From: Thermacetogenium sp. UBA5472
Lineage (GTDB): Bacteria; Bacillota; DSM-12270; Thermacetogeniales; Thermacetogeniaceae
Direction of reading: 5' to 3'
Length of the DNA stretch: 22,462 nucleotides
Assembly (NCBI GenBank): GCA_002426495.1
Contig: DIQC01000063.1
Span: forward strand, 4,002 to 26,463
This document shows positions 1-7,436 of this stretch, piece by piece; within the stretch, counting starts at the first letter, position 1, and each line of letters opens with the position of its first letter. The notes below the pieces were generated by a model. The model did no database searches. It was given only the letters and a program-made list of their open reading frames with translations, and was not told the origin of the DNA. Made by a program: the position numbers and the translations under genes.

Positions 1-40
1 CCTATCTATAATTCTCTTTTTTTTCGATTCGCTATAGACA

Positions 41-71
41 AGGAAGCAAAAAGAACGTCCCCTTGCTTCCT
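41..71. repeat. Diverged copy of a dispersed palindromic (REP-like) repeat
   Basis: A perfect 9-base inverted repeat (41-49 AGGAAGCAA with 63-71 TTGCTTCCT) encloses a 13-base loop reading AAAGAACGTCCCC. The loop resembles the reverse complement of the GGGGACGGTTCTC core seen at 18047, 21028 and 22379-22417, although one base is missing and the arms differ (AAGCAA instead of GAGAC). It lies about 45 bases beyond the rpe stop. It could fold in the rpe transcript, but no T-run follows on the minus strand, so a classical terminator is not supported. Assignment to the repeat family is inferred from core similarity only. Confidence 0.55.
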
Positions 72-117
72 CCATTTTTACTAGGTATTTGACTTTCCTT
101 GGGGAGATGTTTTCACA

Positions 118-819
118 TTAACCGACCCCATGATTGGTCTGCCACCAACTCCCGGCAGATGCTTCCTCTGCTGCAGACCGATAATCTTTTATCGCTTTGA
201 GCAGATCCTGCTCTTTTAAGAGAGCGGAACCGATGACAAAGGAGTTTGCCCCACAATCGACGGCTTCTTTTATGGTTGAAAAGTTGATGCCTCCATCTAC
301 CTGCAAATCCGCGGAAGCACCTGTATTGATCAGCATCTCCCTCAACTCTCGGATCTTTCTGTATACTGCCGAAATGAATTTTTGGCCACCCCAACCAGGA
401 TTGACTGTCATCAATAGGATATGATCAAGCTCTTGATAAATATAATCTAAAACATTAAGGGGAGTTGCTGGATTTAACGCCACTCCGGCCTTACAACCCA
501 AATCCTTGATCATTTGGAGCGAGCGATACAGGTGTGGACAGGTCTCAGCATGAATGGTCAAACTATCAGCCCCCGCTTCCGCAAAAGCGGAAAATAGCCG
601 CTCAGGCTCTTCTACCATCAAGTGTACATCAAGGGGTAAAGAAGTGATTTTGTGCAGGGAAGCAACGACCACCGGACCGAAGGTGAGATTGGGCACGAAT
701 TTCCCATCCATGATATCCAGGTGGAGGTCATCGACTCCCCCTTTTTCCAATTCTGTAACCAGTGCTCCTAGATCGCTGAAATCAGCGGTTAATATAGAGG
801 GGGCTATTTTGATACTCAT
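118..819 (-). CDS. rpe: Ribulose-phosphate 3-epimerase
   Basis: Interconverts D-ribulose 5-phosphate and D-xylulose 5-phosphate in the cytosolic pentose phosphate pathway. The 233-residue product is a complete (beta/alpha)8 barrel with the family signatures: KIAPSIL at residues 4-10, HLDIMDGKFVPN from residue 33 (catalytic Asp35), LDVHLMVEEPE, the VNPGWGGQKF phosphate-side loop, and LQVDGGIN with the second catalytic Asp. It is about 15 residues longer than typical family members because of a C-terminal tail. The ATG overlaps the rsgA stop by one base (TAATG), so translation is probably coupled; an AAGGAG lies 11 bases upstream. It is the last gene of the long minus-strand run. The rsgA-rpe order after a PASTA kinase is common in Bacillota. 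Confidence 0.97.
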   Translation of the reverse strand: MSIKIAPSILTADFSDLGALVTELEKGGVDDLHLDIMDGKFVPNLTFGPVVVASLHKITSLPLDVHLMVEEPERLFSAFAEAGADSLTIHAETCPHLYRSLQMIKDLGCKAGVALNPATPLNVLDYIYQELDHILLMTVNPGWGGQKFISAVYRKIRELREMLINTGASADLQVDGGINFSTIKEAVDCGANSFVIGSALLKEQDLLKAIKDYRSAAEEASAGSWWQTNHGVG

Positions 820-1688
820 TAGTAAATTCGCTCCTTGCTGATTATTTCTTGTAGTAGATGCTTGTAATTTTCATAACGAGTGCTGCTGATCAATCTCTTA
901 TCCAGAGCGTTTTTTACTGCACAATCCGGTTCATCAAGGTGAATGCAATCATCAAAACGACACTGGTCAGCAAATTCATTTATTTCCGGAAAGAAACAAG
1001 CTAAATCCACTCTTTTCATGGGAGGAAGTTCCAAATTACTGAAACCTGGCGTGTCAGCAACAAACCCATCACATAAAGGAATCAATAGCACATGCCTGGT
1101 AGTATGCTTCCCCCTTTTTAGTTTCTTGCTGATCTCCCCTGTTTCCAGAGAGAGATTAGGGTCCATAGAGTTGAGAAGTGTGGATTTACCGGCACCTGAC
1201 GGGCCTGATAAAACAGATATTTTTCCGGCCAAGGCCTGACATAATTTCTCCATTCCATGACCAAAAAGAGCTGATATACATATTGTATGATAACCCGCTT
1301 TTCGATAGATACTTTCCAGTTCTTCGGCTCGTTCAGAATTAAGCAGATCTATTTTATTAAAACAAATTATCACGCTGAGCTGCTCTAACTCGCAGATAAC
1401 TAATGAGCGGTCAAGCAGCTTAAGATCAGGTTCTGGATTGGCCAGGGAAACCACATGAATTACCTGATCCACATTAGCCACAGGTGGTCGGCGCAGAACA
1501 TTTTTACGCTCTTCGATTGCTTCAATGACCCCCTCTTCTTTCTGGAGAGGTGTGAACTGAACATAATCACCCGGCAGTAGAGATTGTTTACGGCGAAGAC
1601 GACCACGCCCACGACAGCACCAGGTTTCTTTACCTGACCTGACATAATAAAATCCCCCATAGCCCTTGATGATCAATCCTTCTTTCAC
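819..1688 (-). CDS. rsgA: Small ribosomal subunit biogenesis GTPase RsgA
   Basis: A circularly permuted GTPase that acts in late maturation of the 30S subunit. The 289 residues show an N-terminal OB-fold (about 1-65), then the permuted G motifs in the order G4 (NKID, 111-114), G1/P-loop (GPSGAGKST, 162-170) and G3 (DTPG, 212-215). A C-terminal zinc knuckle follows, with Cys243, Cys248, His250 and Cys256. The start is GTG at 1686-1688, chosen because AAAGGAGG lies 7 bases upstream. It sits 22 bases after prkC. In Bacillus the homologue (CpgA/YloQ) is known to be a substrate of the neighbouring PASTA kinase; that link is family knowledge, not visible here. Confidence 0.97.
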   Translation of the reverse strand: MKEGLIIKGYGGFYYVRSGKETWCCRGRGRLRRKQSLLPGDYVQFTPLQKEEGVIEAIEERKNVLRRPPVANVDQVIHVVSLANPEPDLKLLDRSLVICELEQLSVIICFNKIDLLNSERAEELESIYRKAGYHTICISALFGHGMEKLCQALAGKISVLSGPSGAGKSTLLNSMDPNLSLETGEISKKLKRGKHTTRHVLLIPLCDGFVADTPGFSNLELPPMKRVDLACFFPEINEFADQCRFDDCIHLDEPDCAVKNALDKRLISSTRYENYKHLLQEIISKERIY

Positions 1689-1710
1689 AAACGGCCTCCT
1701 TTATCAGCAA

Positions 1711-3549
1711 TCAAAATGGAATAGTCTTGTTGAGCTTACCCTGAAAATAGATCTGAAACTCCCCTGGCGGATAAACCTCAAAACCCCTTTCAACTTCATC
1801 CCCGGCCTCATGTGCCTGTTTATAGACTTCTCTGGTTCCTTGGGCATCCTTGATAACCACCGTTACTTCCCCTGCTGCTGGAACATCTATCTCCAATTCA
1901 ACTTCTTCCGGCTCAGGTGGTTCCTCTGCAGGCGGTTCACCGCTGCTGATAACAACATCTATTTTTCCACCCTTTTTCATAGATGAACCAGGATCTACGC
2001 TTTGGTTAATTATAACGCCCTTTTTCTCGCTGCTCGCTTCCTCCTTAATCTCACCCAAACTCAACCCTACCGCACCCAGAGCATCTTTCGCCTGCTCCGC
2101 ATTCAGCCCCTTTAAGGCTGGAACATAAACATCTCTGATGACAGGCCCCTGACTCACTACAAGGGTAACCTCAGTGCCCTTAGGTTGATTCTGATCCCCC
2201 TCAGGAGACTGCCGTATCACAAGTCCTTCAGATATACTATCATGATTCTCTCTATTTATTTTTACTAAAAAATCTCGTCCCTCCAGAGCAAGCCGCGCTT
2301 CCCTTTCAGTCGCACCGGTAAAATCAGGGAGCCAGACACTGCTGGGGCCTTTATTTACCCAGATGCTTACCTGACGGCCTTTTTTGACTTCCATTCCGGC
2401 AACAGGATCCTGCTGTACCACAACATCGACCTCTTTACCCTGGTCAAAGATTTCGTTGACTTCAACCTCAAAGCCCTCAGCCTTCAGCTTCTCAGCAGCC
2501 TCTACTTCTGTCTGTCCGATAACGTCAGGTACCGCAACAGTAGAGCCAAAATACCACTCAGAAAAAGCATAACCAATACCTGCAAACAGCAGCAGGATGC
2601 CAGCAACTATGGCTGCGATAGCTGCGGGATGCAGTTTCCTCTTCTTTCCAGCCTGATCTTTGTTCTCCGGTTTTACAGGGATGGGAATAGGCCTGGTAAG
2701 CTCCTCTTCAGGGGGAACAGCCAGCTCATCGGTACTATCCTTGGACAGTGCTCGCTGCATTTCTTCTGCAGATGCGAAGCGCAGCTTCGGATCCTTGGCC
2801 ATCGCTTTCATAATAATCTGTTCAAGCTCTTCGGGAATAGATTCGTTTTCTATGCGCAATCCAGGCGGTTCTTCCTGCAAATGCTTAAGAGCAATAGAAA
2901 CAGGACTGTCCCCTTCAAAAGGTACATGCCCGCAAGCAGCCTCATAGAGTACAGTTCCCAGGGAGTAAACGTCCGACTGGGCATCAGCCTCCTCTCCACG
3001 AGCCTGTTCCGGGGAAAAGTAATGCACAGAACCCATTACCGTACCTGACTGAGTCATGGTAGCACTGGGTACGGAAAGAAAGCGTGCCAATCCGAAATCA
3101 GTTACTTTGATCTGCCCTCCGTGTTCCACCAAAATATTATGAGGCTTGATATCTCTGTGGATAATGCCTTTACTATGGGCGTGACTGAGGGCGGCACATA
3201 TCTGAATGCCGATACTCGCCACTTCTGACGGAGAGAGTGCACCCTTGCTGCGGATGATCTCTTTGAGATTATCCCCTTCCACATATTCCATTACCAAATA
3301 GGGCAGACCATCCTCCTCTCCCACATCATAGATGCTGACAATATTGGGATGAGACAGCAAAGCTACTGCCTGCGCCTCATTCTGAAAACGGCGAACAAAA
3401 TCCTTATCCTCAGCCAGTTCGCTTCGCAAAATCTTGACAGTGACAATACGATTTAAAATAGTGCAACGAGCCTTGTAAACATTGGCCATTCCACCGGCAC
3501 CGATCTTGGAGATAATTTCATACCTATTACCAAATAGTTTTCCGATCAT
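1711..3549 (-). CDS. prkC: PASTA-domain Ser/Thr protein kinase (PrkC/PknB/StkP type)
   Basis: A single-pass membrane kinase that senses peptidoglycan or lipid II outside the cell and phosphorylates cell-wall, division and translation proteins. In the 612 residues: glycine loop GAGGMANVY (17-25), Lys39 in TVKIL, HRDIKPHN (131-138, catalytic Asp133), DFG (151-153), and a Ser/Thr-rich activation loop around 161-174. A basic stretch at 301-306 precedes one transmembrane segment (about 308-330). Three PASTA repeats follow (about 336-402, 403-468, 473-537), then a Pro/Glu linker and an extra beta-rich C-terminal domain (about 549-612) absent from the shortest family members. The ATG is 2 bases from the pbpA stop, and its GGGAGG site lies in the end of pbpA, indicating coupling. 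No cognate PP2C phosphatase gene is adjacent. Confidence 0.96.
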   Translation of the reverse strand: MIGKLFGNRYEIISKIGAGGMANVYKARCTILNRIVTVKILRSELAEDKDFVRRFQNEAQAVALLSHPNIVSIYDVGEEDGLPYLVMEYVEGDNLKEIIRSKGALSPSEVASIGIQICAALSHAHSKGIIHRDIKPHNILVEHGGQIKVTDFGLARFLSVPSATMTQSGTVMGSVHYFSPEQARGEEADAQSDVYSLGTVLYEAACGHVPFEGDSPVSIALKHLQEEPPGLRIENESIPEELEQIIMKAMAKDPKLRFASAEEMQRALSKDSTDELAVPPEEELTRPIPIPVKPENKDQAGKKRKLHPAAIAAIVAGILLLFAGIGYAFSEWYFGSTVAVPDVIGQTEVEAAEKLKAEGFEVEVNEIFDQGKEVDVVVQQDPVAGMEVKKGRQVSIWVNKGPSSVWLPDFTGATEREARLALEGRDFLVKINRENHDSISEGLVIRQSPEGDQNQPKGTEVTLVVSQGPVIRDVYVPALKGLNAEQAKDALGAVGLSLGEIKEEASSEKKGVIINQSVDPGSSMKKGGKIDVVISSGEPPAEEPPEPEEVELEIDVPAAGEVTVVIKDAQGTREVYKQAHEAGDEVERGFEVYPPGEFQIYFQGKLNKTIPF

Positions 3550-3551
3550 TA

Positions 3552-4952
3552 TTAACCCTCCCGTGATAGGGCAAGCTTGATAAGCTCTCTAGCAATTGGT
3601 GCTGCAGTTGTTCCTCCCTGTCCGCCATGTTCTATAATAACACTAACCGCCACCTCAGGCAGATGAGCAGGCGCAGAGGCTACAAACCAGGCATGAGTAC
3701 GCCCTGCTGGGTTTTCCGCAGAACCTGTCTTGCCGACCACTTCAATCCCCGGCAGAGAAGCTGCTGTTCCGGTTCCCCCGGGCTGTACAACGCTAAGCAT
3801 CCCTTCCTGAACCTGCCCGGCAACTTCCGGCTCAGCCACCACCCGTAGAAAACGTGGATCCTGGTTCCGAATCACATTGTCCTCAGGTGAACGAATTTCC
3901 TTCACCAGGCAGGGATTCATCATCACCCCATTGTTGCCAATAGATCCTGTAACCATTGCCATAAACATTGGACTGATCAAAATCTCCCCCTGTCCCATAG
4001 CGGATTCCGCAAGTCCGTTGGCATTTTGCAAACTTTCCTGCTCTAAAGGAATCCTTGCTGTCGGCAGATCAAAGGGAATTTTTTCTCCCCAGCCAAAATC
4101 CTGCAGGCCATTTATATAGTCTTCACTGCCAATTTCCAACCCTAAATTAGCAAAGTATGAATTACATGATTTAGCTAATGCTCTTTCTAAGTTTACACTG
4201 CCATGTGCTCTTAAATCAGGCAAAACCCGCCCCTCAATAGTAAGCTGCCCCTGGCAGTCAAAATACTCACTTCCTAATTGAGGAAATCTATCCAGGCCCA
4301 CTGCAGCAGTAACAATTTTCATAATAGACCCCGGGGGATATAAACCCTGACAGGATCTGCTCAGCAGCGGATGGTCATCATCTTCCCGCAGCTGATCCCA
4401 ATTTTCATCTAAATTATTCTTATTAGGATCAAAGCTTGGAGAGCTGACCATCGCTAATATTTCGCCATTCCTGGGATCTAGAACAACCACAGCCCCTTTA
4501 TAAGGAGAAAGCAATTCCCAAGCTTTCATCTGCAGATCATGGTCAATGGTGAGATAGATATTATCCCCTTCAGTTCTTTTTATGCCCCAGCGTGCTTCCA
4601 GGTTCCTTTTGGAACTGCCTTTTATTCCTAACAGCTCCTGGTCATAGGCATTTTCCAGACCTGTTTTACCCAGACGTCTAGAATGATAGCCGGTCAAATG
4701 AGCGTATTGCTGTGGATAGTAGTACTTTCTGTTTACTTTATCCCCCTCGACAACACTTTCGACTATTTTTTCGCCATTACGCGCATAAATTCCTCCTCGC
4801 ACAACGCGACTTTCAATAATCCAAGGCCTTGGATTAGCGCCATGGGTACTCAAAACAGGACCCTGAACAATGACAAGATAAATAAGATATCCTGCATAGA
4901 TTATGAAACAGGCTCCTATAAATATAAGAAATTTTTTCACTGCTTGACGCAT
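3552..4952 (-). CDS. pbpA: Class B penicillin-binding protein (FtsI/PbpA-type transpeptidase)
   Basis: A membrane-anchored D,D-transpeptidase that cross-links peptidoglycan, presumably the partner of the SEDS glycosyltransferase encoded just upstream. In the 466 residues: a short cytoplasmic tail and one transmembrane helix (about 8-28), a small N-terminal region, then the transpeptidase domain with all three catalytic motifs: SIMK (Ser209, Lys212), SCN (262-264) and KTG (408-410). The N-terminal module is short, as in actinobacterial PbpA rather than in the larger Bacillus FtsI/PBP2B proteins, and there are no PASTA repeats. The ATG has GAGGA about 9 bases upstream and lies 18 bases after the FtsW-like gene. 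The cellular role (division, elongation or sporulation) cannot be decided from sequence alone. Confidence 0.94.
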   Translation of the reverse strand: MRQAVKKFLIFIGACFIIYAGYLIYLVIVQGPVLSTHGANPRPWIIESRVVRGGIYARNGEKIVESVVEGDKVNRKYYYPQQYAHLTGYHSRRLGKTGLENAYDQELLGIKGSSKRNLEARWGIKRTEGDNIYLTIDHDLQMKAWELLSPYKGAVVVLDPRNGEILAMVSSPSFDPNKNNLDENWDQLREDDDHPLLSRSCQGLYPPGSIMKIVTAAVGLDRFPQLGSEYFDCQGQLTIEGRVLPDLRAHGSVNLERALAKSCNSYFANLGLEIGSEDYINGLQDFGWGEKIPFDLPTARIPLEQESLQNANGLAESAMGQGEILISPMFMAMVTGSIGNNGVMMNPCLVKEIRSPEDNVIRNQDPRFLRVVAEPEVAGQVQEGMLSVVQPGGTGTAASLPGIEVVGKTGSAENPAGRTHAWFVASAPAHLPEVAVSVIIEHGGQGGTTAAPIARELIKLALSREG

Positions 4953-4970
4953 TTGGAAGTTCCTCTTTTC

Positions 4971-6662
4971 CTAGTGATCCATTACACTTTCCTCAGGCAC
5001 AATCCACTCATCTACCTCTTTTTCACTATCTACACTAACTTTATAGAGTATTCCCATCAAAAAGCAATTGGAAATAAATGAACTGCCCCCGTAGCTCAAA
5101 AGAGGCAGAGGAATTCCGGTAAGTGGAATCAAGTTGGTCACCCCACCGATAATGATCAATGTCTGCAGAGCAAGGATAGCACTGAATCCGCACGCTAAAA
5201 GGCAGCCAAAGCCATCGGGAGTGTTAAGAGCAATCTCCAGACCCTTCCAAACCAGCAACAAATAGATTCCCAGGATTACCAACAGCCCTAAAAGCCCTAA
5301 CTCCTCCCCGATCAGGGAAAAGATAAAGTCTGTATGCACAGCCGGTATCAGATCAGGAAAGCCACTTCCCAAACCCTGCCCGAAGATGCCTCCTCCGCTG
5401 ATCGCAAAAAGGGATTGAACAATCTGGTAACTGCTATCTACCTGCTCCCAGGGATCGAGATAGATCATCATCCTGGTCTGAACATGAGGAAAAATGAAGA
5501 ACATCAGAACAGCACCGACAGAAAACAGTCCTAGGCCTAATAAAAGGAAAGAAGGTCGCTCTGTAGCAACATAAACCATCACTAGAAATATGGCGAAAAA
5601 TAGCAGTGCCATCCCCAGGTCCTTCTGGAAAACTAAAAGAAGAAGGGCAAGGCCACAGACTACCAGGAGAGGTCCCAAATAGGGCCAATCCGGGAGATAA
5701 AAACGACCCAGCCTCAGAGTCCCTACCCTTAAAATATCCTTGTTTTCCTCAAGATAGCCCGCCAGGAAGATTACCATAAAAATCTTAACAAACTCTGAGG
5801 GCTGAAATCGAAAGGAGCCCAGAGATAGCCAACTGCGCGCACCCCCAGCTTCCACACCAAATAAAATAGTGAACACAAGAAAAACAATGCTCAAAACCAT
5901 AAAGATATACTTATAATCAAGAAGTCGTTTGTATTCAGTCAGAAAAATTTGAGCAAGCCAAATAATAGTATATCCCGCCAACGCCCAATAAGCTTGGCGC
6001 ACTCCATAATAGGGATCAACCCTGAAGATAAAGATTAAACCCAGGGCTGTAAGGACACCCATCAGATGAATAATTAATGGTTGACCCTTTGCTCTATATT
6101 CGACTATTATCGAAGAAACAACCATCAACACAGCAGCTACAGCCAACAGAGCTATCTCCTGAGATCCTAATAACTGTTCTCTATATAATTCCAGACTGCC
6201 TGCGGCAAGAATCAACCCGGGAAATAGAGCCAATAAAAAAGAACTATCTGCTTTAGTCTGCCTTGGTATCTCAGCACTTAATGTAAACTCTCCGATTCGG
6301 AGTTTTGACCCATTATGCAGTATCTGTGGTGTGATGAGAGGATGTTCTTCAAAAAGGGTGCCATTTGTGCTACCTAAATCAGTGACATAATATCTACCAT
6401 TCTGTAAGAGAATGCGGGCATGCCGACTAGAAACATAGGGATCAGGAATATTTACGGTGCAATCACTGCCCCTTCCCAGCAGCAGCCCTTTCCCTAAATC
6501 CCAGCGTTTTCCTACAGGCACCGCAGCAGAACCCGAACGCTGAACAATAAGAGCAGCATTTTTATCTTTTATACCTGACCTGCTGTTAATAAAAACAACC
6601 AAAACAAAAAGACATAACAACAGCAAAATCAAGTACTTCAGAGTTAGAACCAGCCAAATCAT
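4971..6662 (-). CDS. FHA domain-FtsW/RodA/SpoVE (SEDS) fusion, peptidoglycan glycosyltransferase
   Basis: A polytopic SEDS-family glycan polymerase with an unusual N-terminal extension. The 563 residues show: a transmembrane helix (about 6-25); a cytoplasmic FHA domain (about 58-130) with the phosphothreonine-binding signatures GR (63-64), SRH (79-81) and STNG (98-101); then about ten transmembrane segments (from about 141) of the FtsW/RodA fold. SEDS motifs include QPSEFVKI (287-294), QKDLG (346-350), the extracellular HTDFIF with the likely catalytic Asp445, GEELG, and PLLSYGGSS (520-528). Typical FtsW/RodA proteins have 370-420 residues and no FHA domain. TM plus FHA matches the layout of actinobacterial FhaB, so this looks like FhaB joined in frame to FtsW. 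The ATG lies 2 bases after the FhaA-like gene with AAGGGAG upstream. FtsW and RodA identities remain open. Confidence 0.93.
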   Translation of the reverse strand: MIWLVLTLKYLILLLLCLFVLVVFINSRSGIKDKNAALIVQRSGSAAVPVGKRWDLGKGLLLGRGSDCTVNIPDPYVSSRHARILLQNGRYYVTDLGSTNGTLFEEHPLITPQILHNGSKLRIGEFTLSAEIPRQTKADSSFLLALFPGLILAAGSLELYREQLLGSQEIALLAVAAVLMVVSSIIVEYRAKGQPLIIHLMGVLTALGLIFIFRVDPYYGVRQAYWALAGYTIIWLAQIFLTEYKRLLDYKYIFMVLSIVFLVFTILFGVEAGGARSWLSLGSFRFQPSEFVKIFMVIFLAGYLEENKDILRVGTLRLGRFYLPDWPYLGPLLVVCGLALLLLVFQKDLGMALLFFAIFLVMVYVATERPSFLLLGLGLFSVGAVLMFFIFPHVQTRMMIYLDPWEQVDSSYQIVQSLFAISGGGIFGQGLGSGFPDLIPAVHTDFIFSLIGEELGLLGLLVILGIYLLLVWKGLEIALNTPDGFGCLLACGFSAILALQTLIIIGGVTNLIPLTGIPLPLLSYGGSSFISNCFLMGILYKVSVDSEKEVDEWIVPEESVMDH

Positions 6663-6664
6663 GG

Positions 6665-7420
6665 TTAACTCCCTTCAACTCTAAATAAGTTCTCTCCAAT
6701 CATAAATTCATCCCCTATATTGAGATCATAATGTTCTATACGAATTCCATCAACAAATGTTCCATTCTTGCTGTCCATGTCAATAAGCTGCAAAAGATCA
6801 CCATTCTTCTCCAGTCTGACATGTTCTCTGGAAGCGTTGATATCGGTTAGAGCTAAATGATTAGTGCTTTTACGGCCTATATAGTAAGATTCGTTACTCT
6901 GAACAAAAATGCTCTTCCCCTGGTCAGGACCGCTGACAACAGCTATACGATAGCTCCTGCCTGAAGCCACCGCTTGCGTTTCTTTCTTGTCGAAGATCAT
7001 TGTGTTATCTGATGGTTCTTCCCGGAATATATGCTCTGACTGTTCTTCCAGAGGAAGCTCCGCTGAAAAGGAAGATTTTATGGTAATATCCCCCAGCTCC
7101 AAAGATCCATCCTCAATAAAGGAAACTGTTGGTCTTCCAATTAAAGTGTATTCCTTTTCCCTGGCCTTGTTTTTAACATACACTGCTAGCTCTTCGCAGA
7201 GAGCACCATGCAAAGGAGCACTCGTTTGAAAATCATTTTCACTTAAACTGACTTCAAAAATATTGGGAACATAGACTCGGGAAACACTGACCCGCCTTTG
7301 GACTATCATCTCCCGTACTAATGCTCTGGCCATTTCCACCGGTTGGATAGGCCGCTTGCCTTTACGAAAAATACCCTCCCAGAATTTAGTTATCACGCTT
7401 TCTAAATCGTCTAAATTCAT
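6665..7420 (-). CDS. FhaA-like protein: DUF3662 N-terminal domain plus C-terminal FHA domain
   Basis: A cytoplasmic phosphothreonine-recognition protein, probably an adaptor between the PASTA kinase and the cell-wall machinery. In the 251 residues, the N-terminal part (about 1-120) matches the DUF3662/FhaA N-terminal layout, opening with LESVITKFWEGIF and containing VYVPNIFEVSLS. A hydrophilic linker (about 121-155) contains SDNTMIF with Thr140. The C-terminal FHA domain (about 157-249) carries GR (182-183), SREH (197-200) and SKNGTF (217-222). The actinobacterial FhaA protein has the same two ends with a longer linker. The start is ATG with AGGTG 5 bases upstream, 16 bases after rsmB. Function is inferred from architecture and context; the precise partner is unknown. 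Confidence 0.9.
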   Translation of the reverse strand: MNLDDLESVITKFWEGIFRKGKRPIQPVEMARALVREMIVQRRVSVSRVYVPNIFEVSLSENDFQTSAPLHGALCEELAVYVKNKAREKEYTLIGRPTVSFIEDGSLELGDITIKSSFSAELPLEEQSEHIFREEPSDNTMIFDKKETQAVASGRSYRIAVVSGPDQGKSIFVQSNESYYIGRKSTNHLALTDINASREHVRLEKNGDLLQLIDMDSKNGTFVDGIRIEHYDLNIGDEFMIGENLFRVEGS

Positions 7421-7436
7421 GGATTCACCTGCTCTC

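Noticed and set aside
41..71. Intrinsic terminator after rpe
   Set aside because: The hairpin is good, but no T-run follows the stem on the minus strand; it is better explained as a member of the repeat family.
2629..3048. A 139-codon plus-strand frame opposite the kinase gene
   Set aside because: Antisense shadow of prkC with no motif or initiation signal.
1711..3549. Possible pseudokinase because the VAIK motif is TVKI
   Set aside because: The catalytic Lys, HRD, Asn and DFG residues are all intact; the Ala-to-Thr change alone does not imply loss of activity.
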